In this document: positions 21,570 through 31,707 of the stretch, piece after piece
Layout of the letters: each line of letters begins with the position of its first letter
Numbering within the stretch: the stretch's first letter is position 1
NCBI GenBank assembly: GCA_028386065.3
Contig: JAKUCV010007105.1
Location: 133,388-197,387 of the forward strand
From: Turnera subulata
Lineage: Eukaryota > Streptophyta > Magnoliopsida > Malpighiales > Passifloraceae
Length of the DNA: 64,000 nucleotides
Direction of reading: 5' to 3'
The notes under the pieces: generated by a model
What the model was told of the DNA's origin: nothing
Databases searched by the model: none
The model's input: only the letters and a program-made list of their open reading frames with translations
Program-made: the position numbers and the translations under genes

Positions 21570-23649
21570 CTACTCAAGCTCCACCTGCTTTGGAACATAC
21601 TCCACCTGCTGTGAAGTATCATCAGCTTCTTGATTCACCTTAGTCAACATGGTAGATTCATCAAAGGTAACATCTCTGCTGATAAATATCTTCTTTGCTT
21701 CTAGACACCAAGGACGGTATCCCTTTACTCTAACATTTAGAACCATAAACAGAGCCTTCTTTGCCCGTGGATCCAACTTTGATTCATTCACATGATAGTA
21801 TGCGATAGAACCAAACACATGCAAAGAATCATAATCCGTAGCAGGTTTCCCAGACCAAACTTCCAAAGGGGTCTTGCCATCTAAAGCAGATGATGGCAAC
21901 CGATTAACAAGATGTTGAGCATATGTCACAGCCTCAGCCCAAAAATTTCTGCCTAGCCCAGCATTAGACAGCATACAACGAACTTTCTCCACCAATGTCT
22001 TGTTCATACGCTCTGATACCCCATTTTGCTGTGGTGTTTTCCTAACTGTGAAGTGCCGAACAATGCTACAATCTTGGCATACCTTTAGGAAAGGATCACT
22101 CGTATACTCTCCACCATTGTCTGTTCGGAGAACTTTAATCTTCCTCCCTGTCTGGTTTTCAACTTGAGCTTTCCACTTAAGGAAAATTCCAAGCACCTCA
22201 TCCTTCTTCTTCATCGTAAACACCCACACTCTTCTGGAAAAATCATCAACAAAGGTGACAAAATAGTGCCTACCTCCAAGAGATGGAGTCTTGGAAGGTC
22301 CCCACACATCTGAATGCACATAGTCCAAAATCTCCTTGGTATTATGGATAACAGTGCCAAACTTCACTCTTCGTTGCTTTCTCAAAACACAATGCTTACA
22401 AAAGTTAAATTTGCAAGTCTTTGTACCTTTCAACAATCCCTGCTTTGCAAGAATCTGCAAGGATTTTTCACCAACATGTCCCAAACGCATATGCCATAGC
22501 TTTGTTGCCTCTGCATCATTCTTGCTTCCAGATGTTGCTGCTGCTACTGCCCCAATCACTGTACTACCTTGGTAGTAATACAGATTGTTCTTCCTCACTC
22601 CTTTTAACATCACCAAAGCACCTGACGTTGCTTTAAGAATTCCATCTCTGATAGTGACAACTAGGCCTTTTGATTCTAAAGCCCCCGAAGAGATGAGATT
22701 CTTCTTCAACTCTGGAACATATCGAGCATCTCTCAAAATTCTGGTGGATCCATCATGATTCCTCAGCTTGATTGAACCTATCCCGGCTGTTTTACATGGA
22801 TTGTCATTGCCCATATAAACAACTCCACCATTGAGCTCTTCAAACTCAAAGAACCATTCCCGGATGGGACACATATGGTAGGTGCAACCTGAATCCAAAA
22901 TCCACTCATCTACTTGTGATGTTGAGGGTGAAACAATGAAAAAGACTTCTGACTCCGCATCACTCTTGCATTCTGCAACATTAGCATCTTCTAGAGTCTT
23001 TCCTCTCCTCTTCAACTTCGGACAGTCTTTCTTCCAATGCCTTTTCTCATGACAAAAGGCACATTCATCTTTGGCAACTCTGCTTTTGGACTTGGATCTT
23101 CCTCTTCTCTCCTTCGTCTGGCTTTGCTGTCGTCCTCTAGCCACTAAAGCTTCATCTACTACAGTTGCTTTGCTCTTCATCTTATCCTGCTTTCTCATCT
23201 CATGACTGTACAAAGCCGAACAAGCAGCCTCTAAGGACACATTCTGCTTCCCATGAAGTAATGTTGTCTCCAAGTGCTCGAACTCATCGGGAAGAGATGA
23301 TAACAGCATCAAAGCCAAGTCTTCATCTTCAAATACAACATCCAAATTGAACAGGTCTGCTACTAACTTCTTGAACAAGGTGATGTGCTCATTCATGGTA
23401 GCACCTGATCGATACTCGAACCGTTGGTTTCTCTTCTTCTATTGCAACATCAAGGCCTTGCTGGAATAGTGAGTCGAGGACCTCACACTGCCACATGCCG
23501 AAATGGCCGGTGCCATCAAATATCTCCACAGCAAGCTTCATACTGGACACTGAAGTCCTAGACCATCTGGGTGTGGAGGCCGATGTGGAAGACAATTCTC
23601 CAGACTGCTTACTTGATGTAGCCCTTTCTTCCGCCATTACAAAATTCAA
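21570..23649 (-). pseudogene. gag, protease and integrase of the Tnt1-like element
   Basis: The N-terminal gag frame (ATG 23649, or MAEERATSS four codons on) carries FDGTGHFGMWQCEVLDSLFQ. It breaks at about 23400, where a block of gag seems deleted. A long 608-codon frame (23396-21570) then continues with MNEHITLFKKLVADLFNLD and LSSLPDEFEHLETTLLHG. It includes a CX2CX4HX4C knuckle (CAFCHEKRHWKKDC), the protease active site WILDSGCTYHMCP, the pre-integrase zinc module (LWHMRLGHV...CKFNFCKHC) and the integrase catalytic residues (YVHSDVWGP, RTDNGGEY, QNGVSERMNK). This is the best-preserved coding stretch in the window. It ends in a TAG at 21570-21572 before RT. Confidence 0.95.
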
Positions 23650-23694
23650 AACTTAGTATTCAATATTTCAAATTGCCCAAAGGACGAACCTTCG

Positions 23695-23706
23695 GCTCTG
23701 CTACCA
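23695..23706 (-). other. primer-binding site, initiator tRNA-Met type
   Basis: The minus strand reads TGGTAGCAGAGC two bases after the 5' LTR end, one base away from the common TGGTATCAGAGC site of plant copia elements. Confidence 0.9.
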
Positions 23707-23708
23707 CT

Positions 23709-24278
23709 TGTTGGGGAACTCGGGTAAATTCCCCACTACAACAAACTAGTGAATTGAACTGATTCGATGATTCCCAGGAAAGATGGCCTAGCCAATCTCC
23801 TTAGACAGAATTATCATTCCAAGATAAATCCCCAGGAAAGATTTGAGGAACAGAGGTTCACTTAAAACCCAATCTCCTAGACAGGACTTACTTGCACAGT
23901 GTATTAATTCACAACCTAAACCCGAACAAAGGCGGCTTAGCCAGCCAACAAAAGAGACAAAGGCGGTTTAGCCAGCCAAATATTGAATACTAAATAAATG
24001 CAAAAATTAAAGGCAGAATATTAAAAAGAGAACTCAAAACTTGATAACAGAGTTCGGCCAAAATTTTGCCTACGTCTCCGGAGCACCTTTATAGAATAGG
24101 CTTGCTCAATTTTTACTAAGAGAAGAGAAGTATTTAGTACAATTGTATGGAAATAATTATACTCTAATTTTTTGGGATGATTTACTAAGGCAAGGGGGAG
24201 TTCTATTTATAGCAAAACAAAACACCCCCAAGCACTTTCTCCACGATGTGGGATGGAATAAGCAACACTATTCCAACA
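23709..24278 (-). repeat. 5' LTR of the Tnt1-like element
   Basis: Bounded by TGTTGGGG (23709) and CCAACA (24278). It has the same length as the other LTR, with about 20 substitutions by eye, most of them G/A or C/T. The duplicated AAAGGCGG(C/T)TTAGCCAGCC phrase is present. Confidence 0.95.
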
Positions 24279-24757
24279 GTGGGCACAACTATGTCCCTGG
24301 GGGGGTATTTCGTGGGTTTGCCCCAATACGGTTGCATCATTGTTTTTGCAGTGGCCACATGTGGCGGGGGTACGCCAATCTCAACAGACATGGACGATGC
24401 TTGGCCTTTCACTTTTATGGACTGTGTGGTTAGCAAGAAATGCTTTGATCTTCAACGGCAAACCAATCTATGTTGATCAAATGTTTGCACAGGTTCTTCA
24501 CAAGGCTTTCTGGTAGTTTGAACTGCAGTATCCTGCCTTCCCGTATGGAGTAGGGGCTGTTCTTGCCTCCCCTAAGCCATTCCGGCATTGGAGTTCTGGG
24601 AAGGCTGTGGTTATCCATAGCACACGAGGGTGATAGTAATATTGTTTCCTTACTCATGGTTTAATAGTTAGATTTCTTTTCTTGTTCTTAACAATGTATG
24701 TACAGTTCATTACTAATCAATAAAGCACGTCGTTAGCATCAAAAAAATAAAAAACAA
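24279..24757 (+). pseudogene. LINE ORF2 C-terminus and poly(A) tail after the copia insertion
   Basis: Immediately after the GTGGG target duplication the LINE frame resumes (WAQLCPWGG...). It shows the hallmark C-terminal motif LLWTVWLARNALIFNGKP, then stops at 24524-24526 (TAG after KAFW). The same frame reopens to about 24633. The 3' UTR carries AATAAA (about 24719) and ends in an A-rich tail with A7/A5 runs (24740-24757). Confidence 0.8.
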
Positions 24758-25210
24758 GCCCTGTGATTTTATCTCTTCAAGACAACACAACATGAAAGGA
24801 GCCACCACCATTGCCGTTGTTGCTTGGCCAATGCTGCAAGAAGCCGCTCCATCCTGAAGTAGACATGATCCACCATGAAGACCGTCGTGTCCATTCAACC
24901 GGCCGTGTGCTCGAGGTGATTAACAGGGACAAAGGCTGCCGCCTCCTTTGCAACCCACCACAAAAGGTTATGAAATCAGGGCTAGGGGGATTTGAGAACC
25001 AGGTTTCTTGTTGCACGATTTTAGCGAGAAGTTCGGGGCCGTATTGGCACAGGCCTTGCCACCGAGCAGGGATCTCAGGCATGACAGAGTCGATGAAGCT
25101 CGCGGACTCGGGCTAGATGCCAGCATGAAGGACGCTGATGATGACATAGTGGCAGCCTGATTGTTGTCCATAGGGTGTTAGTGGTGAGGGGTGGGTTGGG
25201 GTTGTGGGAA
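24758..25210 (-). other. GC-richer unassigned segment with overlapping minus-strand open frames
   Basis: Base composition differs from the AT-rich surroundings, and both minus-strand frames (24777-25082 and 24968-25171) stay open over 60-100 codons. One has a Ser/Ala-rich start (SSSASFMLASSPSPRASS). That would fit a frameshifted host exon or processed fragment. I recognise no family in any frame. It begins right after the LINE poly(A) tail. Confidence 0.3.
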
Positions 25211-26835
25211 GAGCTACTACTATTGATCTGTATTTTTAAAAAGTTTTCAATTTTTTCCTCTCTCTGTGTCCTCTATTGTTGTAGGCAGAGCTGCTGCTAG
25301 AGTTGACACGGAGGCAGAGGAGGAAGGGTGGTTGTTGATGTTTGGCAACTAAGGCCCGGGCAGGTGGCAACCATTCCTGGTTCTATAGAGGATGGTTTAT
25401 GTGAATTCGAAATTGGCGTGTGCGTTTGCTAAATTTAATTTCCAAGATTTTTGATTTGTTGTTTTTGTTGTTCTCCACCATTAATCACACTTAGACTTAT
25501 GTGCACCCTTCATTTATTTTTTTGGTAATTGAAGGATATAGAGATAAAGGTTTATTGTTTATTGAATTTTGATATATGGATTATGTCATGAATAAAGAAC
25601 ACAAAGGAATAAGGGGTTTATGCTTTTTCTAAAAATACGGAAAATGAATTTAAAAGGGAAGTCTGTGAGCCCCACGTGACACATGTCGGCACCAAAATGA
25701 TTTACCTGTTGTAAGAGGTGAAAAAGACAACGTGACCTGGTAAATTGAAAGTTGAAGGACACCATGAGGTGAAAAAAAAAATAAAGGAGGATAACATTTG
25801 TGAAATCAACAAAGTGGAGGGACAAAAAAAACTTCTTTACCAATTATAATTCACTATAGCCATGCATCCAATCTGTTAGGGCACTATCATTTGAAAATTA
25901 TGAGGCAACAATTTTAGTGAGTACTTGTGCATAAATCTGGTCAAAATCCACTGTTTTTTTTTTTGTTTTTTGGTTTTCTGCGTACACGAGAGAAAACGAA
26001 CATGAGACTTCCCTTAAGCGGAACCAAGTCGCTTACCAATTGGACGATTATTACTTTAAAATTTTATTACTTTTTGTATATTATGTCTTTTCAAAAATAT
26101 TATTTAATAATACTTGGACATCAATTATACCTCTTAACTAGAAAAGATTTCCTAACCATGAGTCTATTGACAAAACCGGTTCATGATCGAACTGGATTTA
26201 AAACCTTGGGTTATATCCCTACCAAGCTGTTGATCTATATTTTTTTTTCATCTGTTGGCAAATGCACCCTGATTCTCTCCCTCTCTCTGCTAGCTGCTGA
26301 TTGGTTAATCAGCTTTTTTAATAGAAAAATGACTGCATCTTTGCTATTTTATGTAGTTCTTTTGTATATGTTAAAATTTTCTTATGATTCAGTGATTGCT
26401 AGAAGGATGTTTTATTTGGAGAGGCTACATTCCCTTCAATGCCTTAAGTTCTTGAAATATAGGTCAATGTGGCATGACAAATGGGAGTGCTCTTACACTC
26501 TCATTGGTCGCCATTTCCTAATGCCCTGATGTTTGTTTTACTGGAGGCCTCATATGTAGGAAGTGTGTTGACCTTTATAAAGTTTTATGCTTTTATTTGG
26601 AGAATGGCTCAATGGTTCAAACTATTGTAAATGAACCTTTTTTGAGTTTGTACGTATTTTAACCTCTTTTGAAACTTTCTTTTTACCTCCGGATCACAAT
26701 AACTAAGCTTCACAATCTTCTCTATTGTAAATATTCCTATATCTGAACTAATATTCTTGGAGAATCATTTGAACTCCAAATAGGAACTTTTGTAGTTAAA
26801 ATATTCAATATCATCATTTTTCACAACTGCTAAAT
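25211..26835. other. AT-rich intergenic DNA
   Basis: No recognisable protein. A 200-codon plus-strand frame at 25927-26529 is Phe/Leu/Tyr-rich and compositionally what AT-rich DNA gives by chance. No RNA gene or repeat array seen. Confidence 0.55.
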
Positions 26836-27207
26836 TTAGTGAGACTCATGAAACAAAATCACTTTTTCAGTTAAATCAGACTCATCCAAGCATTTATCAT
26901 TTTTAGCAAGTTCATAACTCTTACCATTCAAAATTTTATTTTCATCATTCACAACTAAATTAGAGTCGTTTAGTTCCTCTGATTCATCATCTCCATCCTC
27001 TTCAATTTTCTCATTTTCATTGTTCCCAGGCTCATCACTCTCAAGGAACAAAATAACTTGATCTTTCATAAACGATTTTCTGTCCGACAAATCCAAGCCG
27101 AACTCTTCTTGCAGCTTCTGGTACAGCATCTTTGTGGTCACTATGTCAAGTTCGGAATATTGAAGAACCTCACTCAACCTCACAATGATCTCACAATCAG
27201 AAACCAT
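26836..27207 (-). CDS. DEK_C-domain N-terminus (SWIB/DEK_C-type protein), fragment
   Basis: This 123-codon frame starts at ATG 27207. Residues 2-54 (DCEIIVRLSEVLQYSELD, then KMLYQKLQEEFGLDLSDRKS and VILFLES) match the DEK_C fold found at the N-terminus of plant SWIB/BAF60b-type and related chromatin proteins. Those proteins bind DNA or histones in the nucleus. Residues 60-85 are acidic (ENEKIEEDGDDESEELND). No SWIB domain follows. A good 5' splice site (GAATG|GTAAGAG, exon end at about 26925) suggests the true exon could stop there, with the rest being intron read-through. No continuing exon is visible down to 25 kb. I infer a gene fragment or the first exon of a gene whose remainder is distant. 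It is the only non-transposon protein recognised. Confidence 0.55.
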   Translation of the reverse strand: MVSDCEIIVRLSEVLQYSELDIVTTKMLYQKLQEEFGLDLSDRKSFMKDQVILFLESDEPGNNENEKIEEDGDDESEELNDSNLVVNDENKILNGKSYELAKNDKCLDESDLTEKVILFHESH

Positions 27208-27866
27208 GCATCTTCTTAGTCTCTAACAAATCTAAAAGACAGGACCCGAAAAGAAAAAACTTGCTCTGCTATTAGTTGTTGGCTTTTCTCTCCTCTAGTA
27301 TAACCCAGAAACAAACCATGAATCTATTTCAGAAACCCAAAAATCTACAAAATCTGTAGAGTAAGTTTGTTGGTTACTATTGCTTTAGTTTTCTCAAAAT
27401 TTTCTCATTTTTTTTTGTTTTTAACCACTTGTTAACATTTCAGAGTAACAATAAAGTGAAACACCAACATTTTGTATTCTTTGATTTGACTTGATTGAAC
27501 CAGATTACAACAAATACTTATATACGCCAATATGCATGCAATTTGCAAGCAACTTTGCTGTTGCAACTTGCACAGTAGACCCTCAAGCCACTTGATTCTC
27601 ATCTTGGTTTGCTAAGCACCAAGCCTGCAAAGAATCATCAAGAAAATATACTAAACTCAATGATACAATAATATAAAATCACCACTTGCACATTGTTCAC
27701 ACAGGCACTATGCATTTGTTTGTTTGTTTGTTAATATTGAAGTACTTGCACCAATCCAACTATGAAATGTACACATTGACCTTGGCATCTAATATTGATG
27801 ACATTGTCTCCTTGAGATAGTGGTTCGCTATAAATGAATACCCAGACCCTCCTCTTGGTTCAAGAC
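27208..27866. other. non-coding DNA between the DEK_C fragment and the copia element
   Basis: It would hold the leader and promoter of the minus-strand DEK_C frame. A (TTTG)4 microsatellite lies at 27716-27731 and a TATAAATGA box at about 27829. No open frame of note. Confidence 0.45.
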
Positions 27867-28145
27867 TGTTAGGAAGTCTAGTGTTACTAGACTATCTTCA
27901 GATAGAGATCATGCTCATCTTCACAATGATAACATCACCAACCTGATAACAGTCAAGGATAATGACCAAGGTTATCACACAGTATGATAATGTTGTATAG
28001 AGATTGTGATAACAACTATGTAACAAGTAGAGTTATATACGATTGTACCTGTACATGAGTTCCAGTAATATATATATCATACACAAGAGCCAGTACAAAT
28101 TTACTGAGCTCACAAGAATTTTCTCTCTTATTATTATTTCTTTTA
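27867..28145 (+). repeat. 5' LTR of the Ale-like copia
   Basis: Starts TGTTAGGAAGTCTAGTGTTA and ends ...TTATTTCTTTTA just before the primer-binding site. The short length (279 bp) fits Ale/Retrofit elements. Confidence 0.92.
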
Positions 28146-28157
28146 TGGTAGCAGAGC
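28146..28157 (+). other. primer-binding site, initiator tRNA-Met type
   Basis: TGGTAGCAGAGC directly abuts the 5' LTR end. This is the same variant as in the Tnt1-like element. Confidence 0.88.
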
Positions 28158-28176
28158 TATAAGCTTAACCGCATCA

Positions 28177-29150
28177 ATGGCTTCTGATTCTCCAAAATCG
28201 CCCAGCATCATTAACTCGTCTGCCAAACCTTCCTCTTCTGCCACCAATCCGCCCAGAACTGATGTTATTTCCCAACCCCTCTCAAATGCTCACCATTATG
28301 TATCAATCAAGTTGAAAGAGACGAATTACATCTTTTGGAGAGCTCAAATCGAGCCCTTCCTTATTGGGCAAGGAGTTTTTGGCTATGTTGATGGCACACT
28401 CCCTTGTCCTCCTGCATTTCTGGCAGATGGAGAACTTAATCCAGAGCATCAATGCTGGGTTCAACAGGATAGTCTTATTCTAAGTGCAATTCTATCTTCT
28501 TTAACTGTTGAAGTTTTTTCTGTTGTTGTGAACAGGAAAACAGCACTTGCAGTCTGGGTAGCCCTCGAAGCCACGCTTGCTTCCACCAATACTACCCGTA
28601 TTATGGCCATTCATATGGCGCTGCAACGGTTTGAACAACTACCTGAGGCGCCAGTTTTGTGATTTCTTAATCGCGCAAAACACTTGTCTGATGGACTTTC
28701 TGCGGCTGGACAACCTCTCTCAACACTGGATTTCAACATCCATATTTTTCAGGGGCTTCGATCTGAATTCCAGCCTTTTTCCACCTCCTTGTCAACACGC
28801 AGGGAGCCTATTTTGTTCTCTGAACTTCAAAGCCTCTTAACAAGCCAAGAGTTCCTTCTCAGTGATCCGTTAAAGGCTCTCCAACTGTATCCTCCTGCTG
28901 CCGAGACGTCCTCCACGGTTGCATATTCCACCATGCCCCTGGCTATTGTTGTCCAACGTGACAACTCTTTTCGTTCTTCCAACCGAGGGGGGCGTGGTTG
29001 TTCTAGTGGACGTGACCGTGGTCGTTCCAATCGTGGACAAGGATCAGGTATTTTTGGCCTCAGTGCTAGCCGGATGATGCTAGGCTAAGGTGTCAGCATT
29101 GTAACAAGCCAGGTCATATTGCTTCTACTTGCTATCGTCTTTCTTCTTTT
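28177..29150 (+). pseudogene. gag of the Ale-like copia
   Basis: ATG 28177 lies 20 bases after the primer-binding site. The frame shows the UBN2_3-type gag of this lineage: HHYVSIKLKETNYIFWRAQI, FGYVDGTLPCPP and CWVQQDSLILSAILSSL. It breaks near 28655, then goes on in another frame with DGLSAAGQPLSTLDFNIHIF. A Gly/Arg-rich stretch follows (SNRGGRGCSSGRDRGRSN). A zinc-knuckle remnant (CNKPGHIASTC, about 29100-29130) lies in a third frame after a stop near 29085. Confidence 0.85.
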
Positions 29151-29951
29151 CAGGGACCCTCTGCAAACTCTGTGGTTTCTCAACCGATTTATCCCGGGAA
29201 TTGGTATCTTGATACTTGTTCTAGTCAACATGTTACTCCTGACCTCAATGCTTTCCAATACTATGATGAGTATGGTGGTTCTGATGTTGTCCAAGTAGGT
29301 AATGGAGCATAATTGAATGTTGCAGGTACTGGCACTTTCATTATTTCCAATATCACCAAACCGTTACTCCTTCGTGATGTCTTAAATGTTCCCTCCATTA
29401 CAAAATCACTTTGTGCAAAAATTTACTCGTGATAATAACGTTTTTTTTTTAGGGTTTCATACTGACTTCTTTTGTATAAAGGACCAAGCCACCAAGACCC
29501 CTCTTCTCACCGGGCCGAATAGTCACGGTCTCTATCTACTGTCCTCTACCTTCCCTAAGTCGTCCAGTCCAAGTGTTCATTTAGCAGTTCGGGCATCAGT
29601 CTCCACATGGCATCGCCGGCTTGGCAATCCCAATGATCAAGTTCAGCGAGCAGTCATGAAGTCCAATAAATTGTCTGTCGTTTCTTCTTCCATTTCTCCC
29701 TATTTAGTGTGTCCTTTACGGAAGATGTGTTGTCTTTCTTTGTCAATAAGTAGAAATTACGCTACCCATGTTTTGGATCTTGTTTACAGTGATGTTTGGG
29801 GTCCTGCCCCTTCTTTAAGTTGTGATCAACATAGGTATTATGTTGTTTTTATGGATGATTTCACAAAGTTTTTATGGTTTTACCCAATTAAGTTCAAATC
29901 AGATGTGTTTTGTGTTTTTCGTGAGTTTCAAACAGTGGTTGAGAGATCATT
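29151..29951 (+). pseudogene. protease and N-terminal integrase of the Ale-like copia
   Basis: The protease motif is degenerate: WYLDTCSSQHVTPDL (about 29200), where the family reads D-S/T-G-A, so the catalytic Gly is a Cys. The frame then has a TAA near 29310. From about 29386 another frame gives LTGPNSHGLYLL and WHRRLGNPNDQVQRAVMKSN (first zinc His residues). Integrase follows with LDLVYSDVWGPAPSLSCDQ (first catalytic Asp), YYVVFMDDFTKFLWFYPI and FQTVVERSF. There the Athila element at 29952 interrupts it within the ERSFDWK context. Confidence 0.85.
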
Positions 29952-31554
29952 TGATGAATGCACATTTTGCACTCATTTACGGATCTTTTTCACGACTTTT
30001 AATTTGCAAAATATTATTTATTTTATTATTTTATTTTAATTATTTTTATATTTCTTTAGTCCTAGTATCTAATGTTTTTTTATGCAGAAATAACTAATAA
30101 TGGGCAGGATTTTAGGCCAAAGCGCAATCATTTGGATTAATTCTATATAAATTTAAATATCTTCCATAAGGTATTAAATATGTATATGATTGATGAAGGG
30201 AAAATTCGGAAAAAATGCATAAAGTGGTGCAAGCACCCACGACATGCACAAAACCGGACCAAGCTGACCTTACACTATAATATATTGTATATATATCGTA
30301 TGGAGGTCACGCCACATGCACAAGAAAGAGTCAAAATGAGATTGTTTGCTTTGATGGTCACGTGAGGATATTTTCCCTACCATCCACTTTTGCTTATATC
30401 ATCATCATCCAATAGGAGTTTGGTCAAAGACACTTGGCACCACTTGCTTAAAGGAGGGAGTCCACTTCTTGCTGCCTTGCAACGGTTTGAAGTGTGGCAT
30501 GCAGTGCAATTTTGGCGCAAAGAAGGAAGTGGTCTACTGCCACTTTCAGCGCCACTACAATCAATTTCCAACCAATCATTCCCATCTTCCCTCTACTATA
30601 TAAAGACCTGCACATGGAAGCATTTGGCATCAAGTTCTCCTCCAGCAATTCATGCAAAACACGAAAATAGCTTAGGAATTGTGCTTTCCATTTAATTTTG
30701 TAATTCTGGCATTTAGTGATAGCTTTTACAAGATTCTTAGCTTGGAGAATTTGTCTCTTTGGTTCAAGGTTGGCTCCAATTTCTTGTAAGTTTACTCTTG
30801 AATTAATCATGTTGAATTACTTCCAAGTATTTGTTATTTTCTTTAAAGCAATGTCTTGCTAGAATTCTTGTCTAGGATTAGGGGTTGAACTTGTTAATGT
30901 TTCCATGTATTTTTAATTAAAGTTTTATTTTTGAAATTATTCTCTCTTAATCCGGTAATGAAACTTCACTATGTTAATTGACTGGCCATCGTTTAGCATA
31001 AATCCATAATAGTAAAAACGTTAAGTGACAGCGTCGTTTGTCTATAGAAAAACATTAACCCGGCTATAAAAACCGACCTCGAGGGAGGCGTGATTTTTAT
31101 TGGAGATTTATTAGGTAAATTTCTTAATGGTCTTAATTTACCTCGTCACTGGAAAATGGATGGTGGACATAAATTAGTAAGCGATTTTACGGCACTACGA
31201 GAGTAGGTTATCGATCTAGTTTAGATTTACCATTTCTTTTAAAAAAATTTATTTTCAGAATTGATTCATAAATTTTATATAGGCTAGCTGTGTAGTGACA
31301 GGACATGGTCTGCTTATGCGAAGCTTAGTTGCGTGGAAATGTTGGCAATGAATTCTCCAAAGTCCTAGATGTTTAATGTTATCAACTTTAATCATTTCTG
31401 TATGCTTTAGTTTTCCGATTCAAACATCAAGCCTCCAATTTTAATTATTCCTCTAGATAATCACAAATTGCTCGGTTAAGTAGTAATTAGCAAAGATCCC
31501 TGTGAGACGACCTTGTGTGCTACAACAACCCTGTATACTTGCAGGAAGCTATCA
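29952..31554 (+). repeat. 5' LTR of Athila copy 2
   Basis: It starts with an inverted-repeat hairpin (GAATGCA...TGCACTC) and holds TTTTGGCGC (30510-30518), a TATA box TATATAAA (30597-30604), the conserved block CCGACCTCGAGGGAGGCGTG (31073-31092) and the end block CTTGCAGGAAGCTATCA. It corresponds over its length to 39137-40796. Confidence 0.92.
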
Positions 31555-31560
31555 AGTTTT

Positions 31561-31580
31561 TGGCGCCGTTGCAGGGGATC
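31561..31580 (+). other. primer-binding site, tRNA-Asp type
   Basis: TGGCGCCGTTGCAGGGGATC complements the 3' end of plant cytosolic tRNA-Asp with one mismatch. This is the site typical of Athila elements. Confidence 0.92.
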
Positions 31581-31707
31581 AGCATTAATATTATTTAACT
31601 TAGTGATTAGGTTAATCTAGATTTTTATTTTTCATTTTTTTTTCACCCATTTGGGTATTTTTTTTCTATTTTTTTTTCAGATTTCTTCAAGTTTTACTGG
31701 AGGAGAG

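Larger units (their letters stand above)
19146..24278 (-). mobile_element. complete Tnt1/Tork-like Ty1/copia retrotransposon
   Basis: This is a 5133-bp element on the minus strand with two 570-bp LTRs and a perfect 5-bp target duplication (GTGGG at 19141-19145 and 24279-24283). The primer-binding site complements initiator tRNA-Met, and a purine-rich tract (AAGGTGGAGATT on the minus strand) lies next to the 3' LTR. Order on the minus strand is gag, protease, integrase, RT, RNase H, the copia order. By eye the two LTRs differ at about 20 positions (roughly 96% identity), so the insertion is fairly recent. Deletion in gag plus stops and a frameshift in pol make it non-autonomous. Confidence 0.97.
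16091..24750 (+). mobile_element. L1-type LINE, split by a copia insertion
   Basis: Reading along the plus strand gives APE-type endonuclease, reverse transcriptase, a zinc-binding (zf-RVT-like) region, then a copia element at 19146-24278, then the LINE C-terminus and an A-rich tail (24740-24757) preceded by AATAAA at about 24719. ORF1 (gag-like) and the endonuclease N-terminus are missing or unrecognisable, so this is a 5'-truncated or decayed copy. The coding part holds stops (16472, 17301) and frameshifts near 16900-16985 and 18150. It is therefore inactive. Confidence 0.85.

Noticed and set aside
22314..22636. Plus-strand frames inside the Tnt1-like element
   Set aside because: They are shadows of the well-supported minus-strand integrase frame.
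25927..26529. 200-codon plus-strand open frame
   Set aside because: Phe, Leu, Tyr and Ile-rich, as AT-rich DNA gives by chance. No motif, no promoter or leader context, and no family recognised.
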